Part shown: piece after piece, positions 22,399 to 30,567 of the stretch
Layout of the letters: every line of letters begins with the position of its first letter
How positions within the stretch are numbered: position 1 is the first letter of the stretch
From: Firmicutes bacterium CAG:24053_14
Lineage (GTDB): Bacteria; Bacillota; Clostridia; Oscillospirales; Oscillospiraceae
DNA: 31,000 bases
Reading direction: 5' to 3'
Assembly: GCA_001916715.1 (NCBI GenBank)
Contig: MNSZ01000070.1
Coordinates: forward strand, 12,023-43,022
The notes under the pieces: generated by a model
Databases searched by the model: none
The model's input: only the letters and a program-made list of their open reading frames with translations
Told to the model about the DNA's origin: nothing
Position numbers and translations under genes: made by a program

Positions 22399-23050
22399 AT
22401 ACAGAATGCGTTTTTCCAAAACCGGCCGCGCGGTTTATATTTCGCACCTCGACCTCATGCGCACGATAACTCGCGCATTTCTGCGCGCCGAATGCAGGCT
22501 CAAATACTCCGAGGGCTTTAACCCCCATCCAAATATATCTATCGCGCTTCCGCTGTCTGTCGGCTGCGAGAGCGTGTGCGAGATCATGGATTTCAAAATG
22601 CTCGAGGATATGCCCTGCGGCGAGATAAAAAGCAGACTTTCAACTCAAATGCCCGAGGGCATAGAGGTCCTCGAGGTGTATGAGCCGGAGCGCAAGGTCA
22701 AGGAAATCAAATGGCTGTGCGTTTCTGGCATTTTCGAGTATGACGATCGTGACGCGGCAGCAATGGCCGAAAGGCTCAATGAGTTTTACTCTGCCGACAG
22801 CATCGTTATAACTAAAAAAACAAAGCGCGGAGTGGGTGAGAGTAATATCCGCCCGGCAATAAAGGAGATTAGCTTTGAGCAGCTTGATAGCGACGTGCGG
22901 ATGCAGGCGGTCATATCCGCTCAGGAACCCACGCTCAATCCGGAGCTTATAACTGACGCTCTGCGCCAGCTTACTCCCGATATCGCGCCCGATTTTGCGA
23001 AATTCAAGCGCCTTGAGATATTTGACGAAAACATGGAGCCATTCAGATAA
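22391..23050 (+). CDS. TIGR03936 / DUF2344 family radical SAM-associated protein
   Basis: 219 aa. Opens with YRMRFSKTGRAVYISHLDLM and contains ALPLSVGCESVCEIMDF, both characteristic of the family. It starts inside the end of the radical SAM gene and so is translated from the same message. In some genomes the two are fused. Partner function is unknown; it has no Cys cluster of its own. Confidence 0.85.
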   Translation: MDKYRMRFSKTGRAVYISHLDLMRTITRAFLRAECRLKYSEGFNPHPNISIALPLSVGCESVCEIMDFKMLEDMPCGEIKSRLSTQMPEGIEVLEVYEPERKVKEIKWLCVSGIFEYDDRDAAAMAERLNEFYSADSIVITKKTKRGVGESNIRPAIKEISFEQLDSDVRMQAVISAQEPTLNPELITDALRQLTPDIAPDFAKFKRLEIFDENMEPFR

Positions 23051-23056
23051 AAATGC

Positions 23057-23085
23057 TTGCATTTTCAAGTATCTTATGGTAACAT
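23057..23085 (+). promoter_or_regulatory. Promoter of rplS
   Basis: TTGCAT (23057-23062) and TAACAT (23080-23085), spacer 17 nt, beginning 6 nt after the preceding gene's stop. Confidence 0.6.
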
Positions 23086-23090
23086 ATCAT

Positions 23091-23180
23091 GGCTTGCGTG
23101 CATCGCAGGCTATCAAACGGTCCTCTGCCGAGGCCAAAAGGGAGCCCTCCGGCACGAACGTCTTAAGTAAAGGAAGGATT
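23091..23180 (+). promoter_or_regulatory. Structured 5' leader of rplS, candidate L19 leader
   Basis: About 100 nt of untranslated RNA contain two consecutive hairpins: GCTTGCG-tgcat-CGCAGGC (23092-23110) and GGTCCTC-tgcc-GAGGCC (23120-23136). An L19 ribosomal-protein leader is known in Firmicutes and would act by L19 feedback. Position and size fit; I could not compare the consensus. Confidence 0.5.
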
Positions 23181-23185
23181 AGACT

Positions 23186-23527
23186 ATGGATCTGATCAAA
23201 ATTCTCAGCGAACAGTACATGAAGCCCGAGCTGCCCGAGCTCAACGTCGGCGATACCGTCCGTATCACAGTCCGCGTAAAAGAAGGCAGCCGTGAGCGCA
23301 ACCAGGCTTTTGAAGGCACCATCATTGCCAAGAAGCATGGCGGCATCAACGAGACCATCACCGTCCGCCGCATCTCCTACGGTGTAGGCTGCGAGAAGGT
23401 CTTCCCCGTACACTCTCCCTCCATCGTCTCCGTAGAGACAGTTCGCCGCGGTAAAGTCCGCAGAGCAAAGCTGTACTACCTGCGCGAGCGCGTCGGCAAG
23501 AGAGCAAAGGTCAAGGAGCGCCTGTAA
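23186..23527 (+). CDS. rplS: 50S ribosomal protein L19
   Basis: 113 aa, usual length. Conserved L19 blocks: ELNVGDTVRITVRVKEGSRE, QAFEGTIIAKKHGGINETIT, VRRISYGVGCEKVFPVHSPS and the end RRAKLYYLRERVGKRAKVKE. L19 sits at the 30S-50S interface. The GGAAGG site precedes the ATG. In many Firmicutes the same order rplS-lepB-rbgA-rnhB is found, as here, though each of the first two has its own promoter. Confidence 0.97.
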   Translation: MDLIKILSEQYMKPELPELNVGDTVRITVRVKEGSRERNQAFEGTIIAKKHGGINETITVRRISYGVGCEKVFPVHSPSIVSVETVRRGKVRRAKLYYLRERVGKRAKVKERL

Positions 23528-23550
23528 GCGCCCGACCAATTATCGGTTCA

Positions 23551-23577
23551 AAAAAAGCGGCACAAGCCGCTTTTTTT
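23551..23577 (+). terminator. Terminator after rplS
   Basis: Stem AAAAAAGCGGC / GCCGCTTTTTT with loop ACAA and a T-run. Confidence 0.9.
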
Positions 23578-23578
23578 G

Positions 23579-23608
23579 TTGCCTAAATGAGTGCTTATCG
23601 TGTATAAT
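23579..23608 (+). promoter_or_regulatory. Promoter of the lepB-rbgA-rnhB-yraN operon
   Basis: TTGCCT (23579-23584) and a perfect TATAAT (23603-23608) with an 18-nt spacer, directly after the rplS terminator. Confidence 0.65.
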
Positions 23609-23640
23609 ATATTGATAAACTCATCAAGAGGTAGTTTGAG

Positions 23641-24222
23641 ATGAAAAAAACTAAAGATAAAGCGAAAAAACCGGAGGCTACCAAGACCGAAACCACCACA
23701 AGAGGCGAGATATATGATTGGATGCAAAGCCTTGTGTTTGCGCTAATAATATGCATTCTTGTGTTTGTGTTCCTGTTCAGAATAGTTGACGTAAGCGGCG
23801 ATTCGATGAACCCCACGCTCACAAACGGCGATAAGCTCGTCGTTTCCGACGTTTTTTATAAGCCCAAGCAGGGCGATATCGTAATTTTCCGCAAGGATGA
23901 GTACAAGCCCGAGGCGCTTGTAAAGCGCGTTATCGCAACCGAAGGGCAGACGGTCGAGATCGACTTTGACCGCGGCAGAGTGTATGTTGACGGCGAGCTG
24001 CTTGACGAGCCGTATATCGCCGAGCCGACGAGAAACCAGCTCGATTTTAAGGGAGCGCAGACCGTTCCCGAGGGCTGCGTGTTCGTCATGGGCGATAACC
24101 GCAATGCATCGTCCGACAGCCGCAAGGCCGAGATCGGCATGGTCGATGAGCGACTTATCGTCGGCAAGGTGCTTCTGCGCGTTTTTCCGCTTGACTCTAT
24201 CGGCATACCCGACGGTGAATGA
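23641..24222 (+). CDS. lepB: Signal peptidase I
   Basis: 193 aa. A basic cytoplasmic N terminus is followed by one membrane helix (about residues 28-47). The catalytic Ser is in VSGDSMNPTL (S55) and the general-base Lys in LVKRVIATEG (K95). Box E (VFVMGDNRNASSDSR) is complete. It removes signal peptides from exported proteins on the outer face of the membrane. AGAGGT precedes the ATG. Confidence 0.95.
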   Translation: MKKTKDKAKKPEATKTETTTRGEIYDWMQSLVFALIICILVFVFLFRIVDVSGDSMNPTLTNGDKLVVSDVFYKPKQGDIVIFRKDEYKPEALVKRVIATEGQTVEIDFDRGRVYVDGELLDEPYIAEPTRNQLDFKGAQTVPEGCVFVMGDNRNASSDSRKAEIGMVDERLIVGKVLLRVFPLDSIGIPDGE

Positions 24223-24223
24223 T

Positions 24224-25093
24224 ATGAGCGGCATTAACTACGAAAAAATGAATATCCAGTGGTTCCCCGGCCACATGACAAAGGCACAGCGCATGATCGA
24301 GGACAGCATAAAGCAGGTAGATGCCGTGTGCGAGATACTTGATGCGCGCATACCCAATTCAAGCCGCAACCCGGATATCGACAGGCTTGCTTCGGGAAAG
24401 CCGAGACTCATCATCCTAAACAGAACCGATCTTGCCGACCCTGAGATCACTGCACAGTGGCGAGTATTTTTCGAAGCTCAGGGGATAAAGATCCTCGAAA
24501 CCGACGCAAAATCGGGAAAGGGTGTCAATGGCTTTGCTCCGGCTCTTCGCGAGCTCTTGAAGAATAAGATCGCTGATTATGCTGCAAAGGGGCAGGTAAA
24601 CCGTCCGATGCGAGTCATGATCCTCGGCATACCGAATGTCGGAAAATCGACATTTATAAATAAGGTAGCAAAACGCAAGGCTGCCATTGCCGGTGATAAG
24701 CCCGGCGTTACGCGCGGCAAGCAGTGGATCAATATCGACAAGGGTCTTGACCTGCTGGACACTCCGGGCATACTCTGGCCGAAGTTTGACTCGCAGGAGG
24801 TCGGCGAGATGCTGGCCATCACCAATGCAATAAAGGCCGATGTTCTCGATAAAGAAACACTTGCGGCGAACTTCATGCTCAGACTTCGGGACATGTATCC
24901 CGAAGCGCTTACCGCAAGGTATAAATTCGAGCCGGATCCCGAGATGAACGGCTTTGAGCTTCTTGAAGAGGCCGCAAAAAAGCGCGGCTTTTTGGTATCA
25001 AAAGGCGAATATGATATTGAGCGAATGGCAAACACTCTGTTGGGCGAGTATCACGACGGAAAGCTCGGCAGAATAAGCCTGGAGAAGCCGTGA
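24224..25093 (+). CDS. rbgA: Ribosome biogenesis GTPase RbgA (YlqF)
   Basis: 289 aa from ATG at 24224, one nt after the lepB stop; an ATG at 24248 directly before NIQWFPGHM is an alternative start. Circularly permuted GTPase: G4 (NRTDL) comes before G1 (GIPNVGKSTFINKV), then G2 (PGVTRGKQW) and G3 (DTPG). The N-terminal WFPGHMTKA and a helical C-terminal domain are typical. RbgA is needed for late assembly of the 50S subunit, matching its place beside rplS. Confidence 0.92.
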   Translation: MSGINYEKMNIQWFPGHMTKAQRMIEDSIKQVDAVCEILDARIPNSSRNPDIDRLASGKPRLIILNRTDLADPEITAQWRVFFEAQGIKILETDAKSGKGVNGFAPALRELLKNKIADYAAKGQVNRPMRVMILGIPNVGKSTFINKVAKRKAAIAGDKPGVTRGKQWINIDKGLDLLDTPGILWPKFDSQEVGEMLAITNAIKADVLDKETLAANFMLRLRDMYPEALTARYKFEPDPEMNGFELLEEAAKKRGFLVSKGEYDIERMANTLLGEYHDGKLGRISLEKP

Positions 25094-25701
25094 TGACGGA
25101 GCTTTGGACGTTTGAAAACGAGATATACGACAGCGGAGTTGAGATCCTGTGCGGCGTTGACGAGGCCGGGCGCGGACCGCTTGCGGGCCCCGTGTGCGCA
25201 GCGGCTGTCATACTGCCGCGCGGCCTTGAGATAGAGGGCCTCAACGACTCAAAAAAGCTCAGCGAGCAGAAAAGAGACAAGCTTTTTGACGTTATATGCT
25301 CGGAGGCTATTAGCTTCGGCATAGCATTTGCGAGCGTTGAGGAAATTGAAGAGCTTAACATCTTAAACGCCGCGATGCTTGCTATGAATCGCGCGATAGA
25401 GAAGCTGTCGGTCAAGCCCTCGCTTGCGCTGATTGACGGCAATCGCAATTCCGGAATAAGCATGCCAAGCCGCTGCATCGTAAAGGGCGACGCTAAATGT
25501 GCCGACATTGCGGCGGCATCGATCCTCGCAAAGGTAACTCGTGATCGGTATATGATAAAAATGGCGGAGAAATATCCGGAGTATCACTTTGAAAAGCACA
25601 AAGGCTACGGTACAAAAGTGCATTATGCGGCACTGCGCGAGTACGGCCCGTCGGCGAGCGCAAGGCGGCAAACTATCTTCGCCTGCATGGGTACAGGATA
25701 G
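25093..25701 (+). CDS. rnhB: Ribonuclease HII
   Basis: 202 aa. Removes RNA from RNA-DNA hybrids and single ribonucleotides from DNA. Metal ligands: Asp and Glu in GVDEAGRGPLAGPV, Asp in LALIDGNRN, Asp in KGDAKCADIAAASI. KHKGYGTKVHYAALREYGPS is the usual end region. The start ATG overlaps the rbgA stop (TGATG); a GTG one codon earlier is also possible. The C-terminal end overlaps the beginning of yraN. Confidence 0.93.
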   Translation: MTELWTFENEIYDSGVEILCGVDEAGRGPLAGPVCAAAVILPRGLEIEGLNDSKKLSEQKRDKLFDVICSEAISFGIAFASVEEIEELNILNAAMLAMNRAIEKLSVKPSLALIDGNRNSGISMPSRCIVKGDAKCADIAAASILAKVTRDRYMIKMAEKYPEYHFEKHKGYGTKVHYAALREYGPSASARRQTIFACMGTG

Positions 25702-25985
25702 TAGATACAAACTGCCGGTACAGGCAGGGTGAGATCGACATAATTGCGCAAAAACGCGGTTACATAGTCTTTGTTGAGGTGAAGCTCAGAAAGAACAACG
25801 CCTTTGGCGAGGCTCGCGAATTTGTGACATATGCAAAGCAGCAGCGAGTTATCATGGCCGCGCAGCTTTGGCTTCAAAGCCACGAGACCGAGCTTCAGCC
25901 TCGCTTTGATGTAATTGAGGTTTACGCACCCGACGGCGTAAATTCAAGAAAAGTAAGCATAAACCACATTGAAAACGCATTCTGA
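25653..25985 (+). CDS. yraN: YraN / UPF0102 family endonuclease-like protein, start codon not found
   Basis: The frame reads GERKAANYLRLHGYRIVDTN, then RQGEIDIIAQKRGYIVFVEV and KLRK, exactly the UPF0102 pattern (GE..AA.YL...GY.I...N.R...GEIDIIA...VFVEVK), including the putative nuclease residues E, D and ExK. The frame is open back to a TGA at 25590, but no ATG, GTG or TTG occurs in it before the conserved part; the first is the GTG at 25779, inside the motif. An ATG at 25625 lies one frame away and would give a normal length if one base near 25652 were skipped. The 5' boundary given is where homology begins. See finding. Confidence 0.75.
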   Translation, partial: GERKAANYLRLHGYRIVDTNCRYRQGEIDIIAQKRGYIVFVEVKLRKNNAFGEAREFVTYAKQQRVIMAAQLWLQSHETELQPRFDVIEVYAPDGVNSRKVSINHIENAF

Positions 25986-26002
25986 TCGGAAGGAGAGCCG
26001 AC

Positions 26003-27484
26003 ATGAAATATTTCAGCACCAGAAATTCAAACGAAAAGGTAAGCGCATCATGGGCAATATCCCATGGTCTTGCGCCTGACGGAGGACTGTATGTTCCCGA
26101 GAGCCTGCCGATGCTTTCGCTCGATGATATAAAAACGCTCGGCAAGAAGGACTACCGCGGCAGAGCGCTGAGCATAATGAAGCCGTTCCTTGATGAGTTC
26201 ACGGAAGATGAGCTTAAAGCCATGATCTTGCGCGCATACGGCGATAACTTCGACAGCGCCGATACTGCGCCGGTTCATTTTCTTGATGAAAAAACAGCCG
26301 TTCTCGAGCTGTGGCACGGTCCCACCTGCGCATTTAAGGATATGGCTCTTCAGATGCTTCCGCATTTGCTGACGGCTTCGCTAAAAAAATGCGGTGAGCG
26401 GCGCAAGGTCTGCATCCTTGTCGCAACAAGCGGCGACACAGGCAAGGCGGCACTTGAGGGCTTTGCGGATGTTGAAAACACAAAAATCCTTGTGTTCTAT
26501 CCGCATAACGGCGTTTCCGATGTCCAGCAGCTCCAGATGGTAACGCAGACCGGCGATAACGTCAGTGTTGCAGCCGTGCGCGGCAATTTCGACGATGCTC
26601 AGACGGGTGTTAAGCAAATATTCGGCGATGCTGCTTTTGCCGAGCAGCTCAGCGCAAAGGGCTGGTTCCTTTCATCGGCTAACTCAATTAACTGGGGCAG
26701 ACTCCTACCGCAGATAGTCTACTATTTCTCGGCCTATTGCGACTATGCCAATTCCGGCCGCGTAAATTACGGCGATGCAGTTGATTTCGTTGTCCCCACC
26801 GGCAATTTCGGCAATATTCTGGCCTGCTGGTACGCTAAAAATATGGGGCTGCCGGTCGGAAAGCTCATATGCGCGTCAAACCAGAATAACGTTCTGGCTG
26901 ATTTCTTCTCGCGCGGTGTGTACGATCGCAACAGGACATTCTATACCACGATTTCCCCGTCGATGGATATTCTCATATCCAGCAACCTTGAGCGCCTGCT
27001 CTATTCCGTGTGCGGCAGCGATACTGAGGTGGCAGGCTATATGGCCGAACTCGCAGGCACCGGGCGTTATGAGGTCTCCGATGCAGTGAAGGCCGTCATA
27101 GGCAAGCACTTTGTCGGCGGTTATTGCTCCGATGACGAAACAAAGTCTGCTATAAATAAGGTATACACCGAAAACGGTTACCTCATGGATACGCATACGG
27201 CTGTTGCTTATAATAAGCTTGCAGCTTACCGCAAGGACACCGGATGCGTTACGCCGGCGGTTGTAGTGTCAACGGCAAGCCCGTATAAGTTCTGCAACAG
27301 TGTTCTTCAGGCACTGGGACAGGAGAGTGACGCTCCCGGAACAGAGCTTATCGAAAAGCTTTCGGAAGTGACGAAAACCGCAATACCCAAACCGCTTGAA
27401 GGCCTTGATAGGCGCGAAAAGCGATTTGAGCTTGTTGTTGACAAGCTGGAAATGAAAGCTACAGTTGCTGATTTTCTAAAATAA
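26003..27484 (+). CDS. thrC: Threonine synthase
   Basis: 493 aa, the longer thrC form of fungi and many bacteria. It makes threonine from O-phosphohomoserine with PLP. Seen: YFSTRNSNEKVSASWAISHG, GLAPDGGLYVPE, the PLP-Lys in WHGPTCAFKDMALQ (K112), VATSGDTGKAAL and FVVPTGNFGNILACWYAKNM. AAGGAG precedes the ATG. No other threonine-pathway genes are adjacent. A short GGGGC / GCCCC hairpin follows the stop (about 27490-27505) without a T-run. Confidence 0.95.
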   Translation: MKYFSTRNSNEKVSASWAISHGLAPDGGLYVPESLPMLSLDDIKTLGKKDYRGRALSIMKPFLDEFTEDELKAMILRAYGDNFDSADTAPVHFLDEKTAVLELWHGPTCAFKDMALQMLPHLLTASLKKCGERRKVCILVATSGDTGKAALEGFADVENTKILVFYPHNGVSDVQQLQMVTQTGDNVSVAAVRGNFDDAQTGVKQIFGDAAFAEQLSAKGWFLSSANSINWGRLLPQIVYYFSAYCDYANSGRVNYGDAVDFVVPTGNFGNILACWYAKNMGLPVGKLICASNQNNVLADFFSRGVYDRNRTFYTTISPSMDILISSNLERLLYSVCGSDTEVAGYMAELAGTGRYEVSDAVKAVIGKHFVGGYCSDDETKSAINKVYTENGYLMDTHTAVAYNKLAAYRKDTGCVTPAVVVSTASPYKFCNSVLQALGQESDAPGTELIEKLSEVTKTAIPKPLEGLDRREKRFELVVDKLEMKATVADFLK

Positions 27485-27510
27485 TATGTAGGGGCACAGG
27501 CCCCGTAGTA

Positions 27511-27693
27511 TCAGTCGCAGCAGCCGCGCGGACAGAATGTCGAGCAGAAGGTTTCGGACTTGGTAGTGGCCTTATCGTTCTGAACCTTGATCTGCGACGC
27601 TGAGCACTTGCAGTCTATGGTGTTGTACTTGCAGTTGCTGACATCACAGCCAACGCCGGTGATCTGACCGGAACTCATTTTCTTATTGTTCAT
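27511..27693 (-). CDS. DUF1540 domain protein (small, Cys-rich)
   Basis: 60 aa from the ATG at 27693 (GGAGG before it). The pattern GVGCDVSNCKYNTIDCKCSA, then IKV and FCSTFCPRGCC, with 8 or more Cys, is that of DUF1540, a short metal-binding-like domain common in spore-forming Clostridia. Function not established. Single gene, convergent with thrC. Confidence 0.85.
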   Translation of the reverse strand: MNNKKMSSGQITGVGCDVSNCKYNTIDCKCSASQIKVQNDKATTKSETFCSTFCPRGCCD

Positions 27694-27768
27694 TTTATTA
27701 CCTCCATAGAGTATTGTCATTAGACATTATTATTCTTGACAGCAATTTTAATTTTATACGGAGGCGGC

Positions 27769-28455
27769 ATGTCTTTATACACGATCGGCGATCTTCACCT
27801 GTCGCTTGGAACAAATAAACCTATGGACGTTTTCGGCGGCCGGTGGGAAAACTATGTGCAAAAGCTCAGCGAGGGCTTTTCGCAGCTCAATGACGATGAT
27901 CTCACAGTTTTATGCGGAGATATTACCTGGGGAATGACCATGGAGGAGGCTCTGCCGGACTTCAAATTCATTGATGCTCTGCCGGGAAAAAAGATAATCT
28001 TAAAGGGAAACCACGATTATTGGTGGACAACGGCAACCAAGGCGCGCAGCTTTTTTGAGAAAAATGACATAAAGAACATTGACGTGCTGCACAACTCGAG
28101 CTTTGCGTACAGAGGAGTTTCCATATGCGGAACGCGCGGCTGGTTCTATGAGGAAAGCAAGGGCGTTGAGCATGATAAAAAAATAATGAACCGCGAGATC
28201 ATGCGGCTTGAGGCATCGCTCAAGGCGGCAAAAACGGATGAGATCTATGTTTTTCTGCATTATCCGCCGAAGTACATTAACTACACATGCCCCGAGATAC
28301 TCGAGCTGCTGCAAAAATATAATGTAAAGCGCTGCTGCTACGGCCATATTCACGGTGCCGGCTGCCAGTATGCGTTCAACGGCACTCTTTCCGGCACTGA
28401 TTTCATGCTCGTTTCAGCCGATCATGTTAAATTTAAGCCAGTAAAGCTTATTTGA
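27769..28455 (+). CDS. Calcineurin-like metallophosphoesterase
   Basis: 228 aa from the ATG at 27769 (GGAGGCGGC before it). All family motifs are present: GDLHLS, CGDITWG, GNHDYWW, FLHYPPKY and GHIHGAG. The two-metal site is thus complete. The substrate (nucleotide, phosphoprotein or nucleic acid) cannot be told. It belongs to the small stand-alone type found in Firmicutes and diverges from the DUF1540 gene. Confidence 0.88.
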   Translation: MSLYTIGDLHLSLGTNKPMDVFGGRWENYVQKLSEGFSQLNDDDLTVLCGDITWGMTMEEALPDFKFIDALPGKKIILKGNHDYWWTTATKARSFFEKNDIKNIDVLHNSSFAYRGVSICGTRGWFYEESKGVEHDKKIMNREIMRLEASLKAAKTDEIYVFLHYPPKYINYTCPEILELLQKYNVKRCCYGHIHGAGCQYAFNGTLSGTDFMLVSADHVKFKPVKLI

Positions 28456-28478
28456 TTTTTTTCGTTCAAAGAAAATAA

Positions 28479-28507
28479 TTGCTTTTGGCTGAAATATCTG
28501 TTATTAT
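28479..28507 (+). promoter_or_regulatory. Promoter of tig (and perhaps tig-clpP-clpX)
   Basis: TTGCTT (28479-28484) and TATTAT (28502-28507) with a 17-nt spacer, about 40 nt before the tig start. No CtsR-type or CIRCE repeat is seen near it. Confidence 0.65.
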
Positions 28508-28546
28508 GTTTTGGCCTATGTGAATTATATTAGGAGGAATATATAA

Positions 28547-29863
28547 ATGTTAGTCAAGAACGTAGAAAAGAAAGACTCCAAGACCGCCTGCTTCCAGGTC
28601 GAGGTCGATGCCAAGGAGTTCGACGCGGCTGTTGATCAGGCGTTTAAAAAGAACAAGAGCGGCATTTCCATCCCCGGCTTCAGAAAGGGCAAGGCTCCCC
28701 GCGCCGTTGTTGAGGGCATGTACGGCCATGATGTTTTCTATCAGGATGCTATCGATGAACTCGTTGCACCGGCATATGAGCACGGCTACGACAACTGCGG
28801 CCTGAAGATCATCGGCAAGCCTGCGGTTTCCAACATGGATCTTTCCGATGATAAGGTTCTCACCCTGACCTTTGACGTTGAGCTTTATCCCGAAGTCACC
28901 CTCGGCGAGTATAAGAACCTCAGCGCAGTCAAAGAGACCTACATTATAACCGAAGAAGATGTTGACGGTCAGATCGACGGTGTTCGCAAACGCAACGGCC
29001 GCGTTATCGACCTTGAGCGTGAGGCTCAGATGGGCGATACCGCAGATATCGACTTTGAAGGCACTCTCGACGGTGTTCCCTTTGACGGCGGCAAGGCAGA
29101 GGGCTATGAGCTTGAGCTCGGCTCGAACACCTTCGTTCCCGGCTTTGAGGAGCAGATCGTCGGCATGAATATCGGCGACGAGAAGGACATAAACATCACC
29201 TTCCCCGAGGATTACACTGCAGAGCTTGCAGGCAAGGACGTAGTGTTCAAGGTAAAGCTCAACGGCCTGTCCATGACCGAGCTTCCCGAGCTTGACGATG
29301 ATTTCGTTCAGGATGTTTCCGAGTTTAACACCGTTGAGGAATACAGAGCCGACACCCGTAAGGACATGGAGCGCGTCATGGACGAGCAGATGGACGCAAA
29401 GTTCCGCACCGCTATCATGACCAAGGCATGCGACAACATGACCGTTGAGATCCCCGAGAGCATGATGCAGGAGAAGATCGATGAGCTTATCCGCAGCTAT
29501 GCGGCAAACTTCGGCCTTACCGACCCGAAGATGAGCACCGACGATATCAAGAAGATGATGGGCCTTGATGAGGAAGCCATCGATTCTACCATCCGTCCTG
29601 CGGCAGAGTACCAGGTGAAGCAGGAGCTGCTTCTCAATGCAATCGTTGATGCGGAGAACATTGAAGTCACCGATGAAGAGCTTGAGGACTACATCAAGGG
29701 CGCTGCCGAGACTGTCGGCGCAACCCCCGAGCAGATCCGCCAGTACTTCGGCGATGAGTATATCAGAAACGAGTTCAAGAAAGAAAAAGCAACCAAGATA
29801 GTTATCGAGTCCGCTACCGAGGAAGCTCCCGCAGAGGAGCCTGCCGAGAAAGAGGCTGAATAA
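28547..29863 (+). CDS. tig: Trigger factor
   Basis: 438 aa. Ribosome-bound chaperone and peptidyl-prolyl isomerase. N-terminal ribosome-binding domain with the signature GFRKGKAPR, middle FKBP domain (GDTADIDFEGTLDGVPFDGG, then FVPGFEEQIVGMNIGDEKDI), and a long helical C-terminal chaperone domain ending in a Glu/Ala-rich tail (EEAPAEEPAEKEAE). AGGAGG precedes the ATG. Upstream of clpP-clpX, as in many bacteria. Confidence 0.96.
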   Translation: MLVKNVEKKDSKTACFQVEVDAKEFDAAVDQAFKKNKSGISIPGFRKGKAPRAVVEGMYGHDVFYQDAIDELVAPAYEHGYDNCGLKIIGKPAVSNMDLSDDKVLTLTFDVELYPEVTLGEYKNLSAVKETYIITEEDVDGQIDGVRKRNGRVIDLEREAQMGDTADIDFEGTLDGVPFDGGKAEGYELELGSNTFVPGFEEQIVGMNIGDEKDINITFPEDYTAELAGKDVVFKVKLNGLSMTELPELDDDFVQDVSEFNTVEEYRADTRKDMERVMDEQMDAKFRTAIMTKACDNMTVEIPESMMQEKIDELIRSYAANFGLTDPKMSTDDIKKMMGLDEEAIDSTIRPAAEYQVKQELLLNAIVDAENIEVTDEELEDYIKGAAETVGATPEQIRQYFGDEYIRNEFKKEKATKIVIESATEEAPAEEPAEKEAE

Positions 29864-29923
29864 TTATCCGAGCATAAGGATATGATCTCCGAGATAAGCA
29901 GCAACGAAAGGAGACGTTAAAAA

Positions 29924-30505
29924 ATGAGCTTAGTACCCTATGTAGTAGAGCAGACAAGCCGCGGCGAGCGCTCGTATGATATTTTTTCAAGACTTCTCAA
30001 CGACCGCATAATCATGCTGTCCGAGGAGGTTAACGATACGACCGCAAGTCTGATCGTAGCACAGCTTCTGTACCTTGAAGCGCAGGATCCCGATAAGGAT
30101 ATTCAGTTTTATATCAACAGCCCCGGCGGCAGTGTGACCTCCGGCATGGCTATATACGATACCATGCAGTATATAAAGCCGGACGTATCCACCATTTGCA
30201 TCGGTATGGCTGCGTCAATGGGCGCATTCCTGCTTTCGAGCGGTGCAAAGGGCAAGCGCCTTGCGCTTCCCAATGCCGAAATCATGATCCATCAGCCGTC
30301 CGGCGGCAGCAAGGGTCAGTGTACCGATATTCAGATACAGGCCGAGCAGATCCTGAAAATCAAGAGAAATCTGAACAGGATCCTCGCTGAAAACACCGGT
30401 AAGGATATCGCCGTTGTTGAAGCAGACTGCGAGCGCGATCACTTCATGTCTGCACAGGAAGCCCTGGAATACGGCCTTATCGATAAGGTGATAACCAAGC
30501 GATAA
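29924..30505 (+). CDS. clpP: ATP-dependent Clp protease proteolytic subunit
   Basis: 193 aa, usual length. The catalytic triad is Ser98 (GMAASMGAF), His123 (MIHQPSGG) and Asp172 (RDHFMS). The N-terminal SLVPYVVEQTSRGERSYDIF is standard. It forms the barrel that works with ClpX, encoded next. AAAGGAG stands before the ATG. Confidence 0.97.
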   Translation: MSLVPYVVEQTSRGERSYDIFSRLLNDRIIMLSEEVNDTTASLIVAQLLYLEAQDPDKDIQFYINSPGGSVTSGMAIYDTMQYIKPDVSTICIGMAASMGAFLLSSGAKGKRLALPNAEIMIHQPSGGSKGQCTDIQIQAEQILKIKRNLNRILAENTGKDIAVVEADCERDHFMSAQEALEYGLIDKVITKR

Positions 30506-30515
30506 GCGATTTCTG

Positions 30516-30542
30516 TATGGGGGAACTTTCTGTTCCCCCATA
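30516..30542. terminator. Intercistronic hairpin between clpP and clpX
   Basis: 11-bp perfect stem TATGGGGGAAC / GTTCCCCCATA with a 5-nt loop, 10 nt after the clpP stop. There is no T-run behind it, so it is more likely a weak attenuator or an mRNA 3'-end stabiliser than a full terminator. Confidence 0.55.
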
Positions 30543-30567
30543 TTACATCATTTCTTGAGGTAAAACT

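Noticed and set aside
21343..22419. A 358-codon minus-strand open frame within the radical SAM gene
   Set aside because: It is antisense to a clear TIGR03960 protein and shows no domain of its own.
27485..27510. The GGGGC / GCCCC hairpin after thrC as a terminator
   Set aside because: The stem is short and no T-run follows on either strand, so it was only mentioned with thrC.
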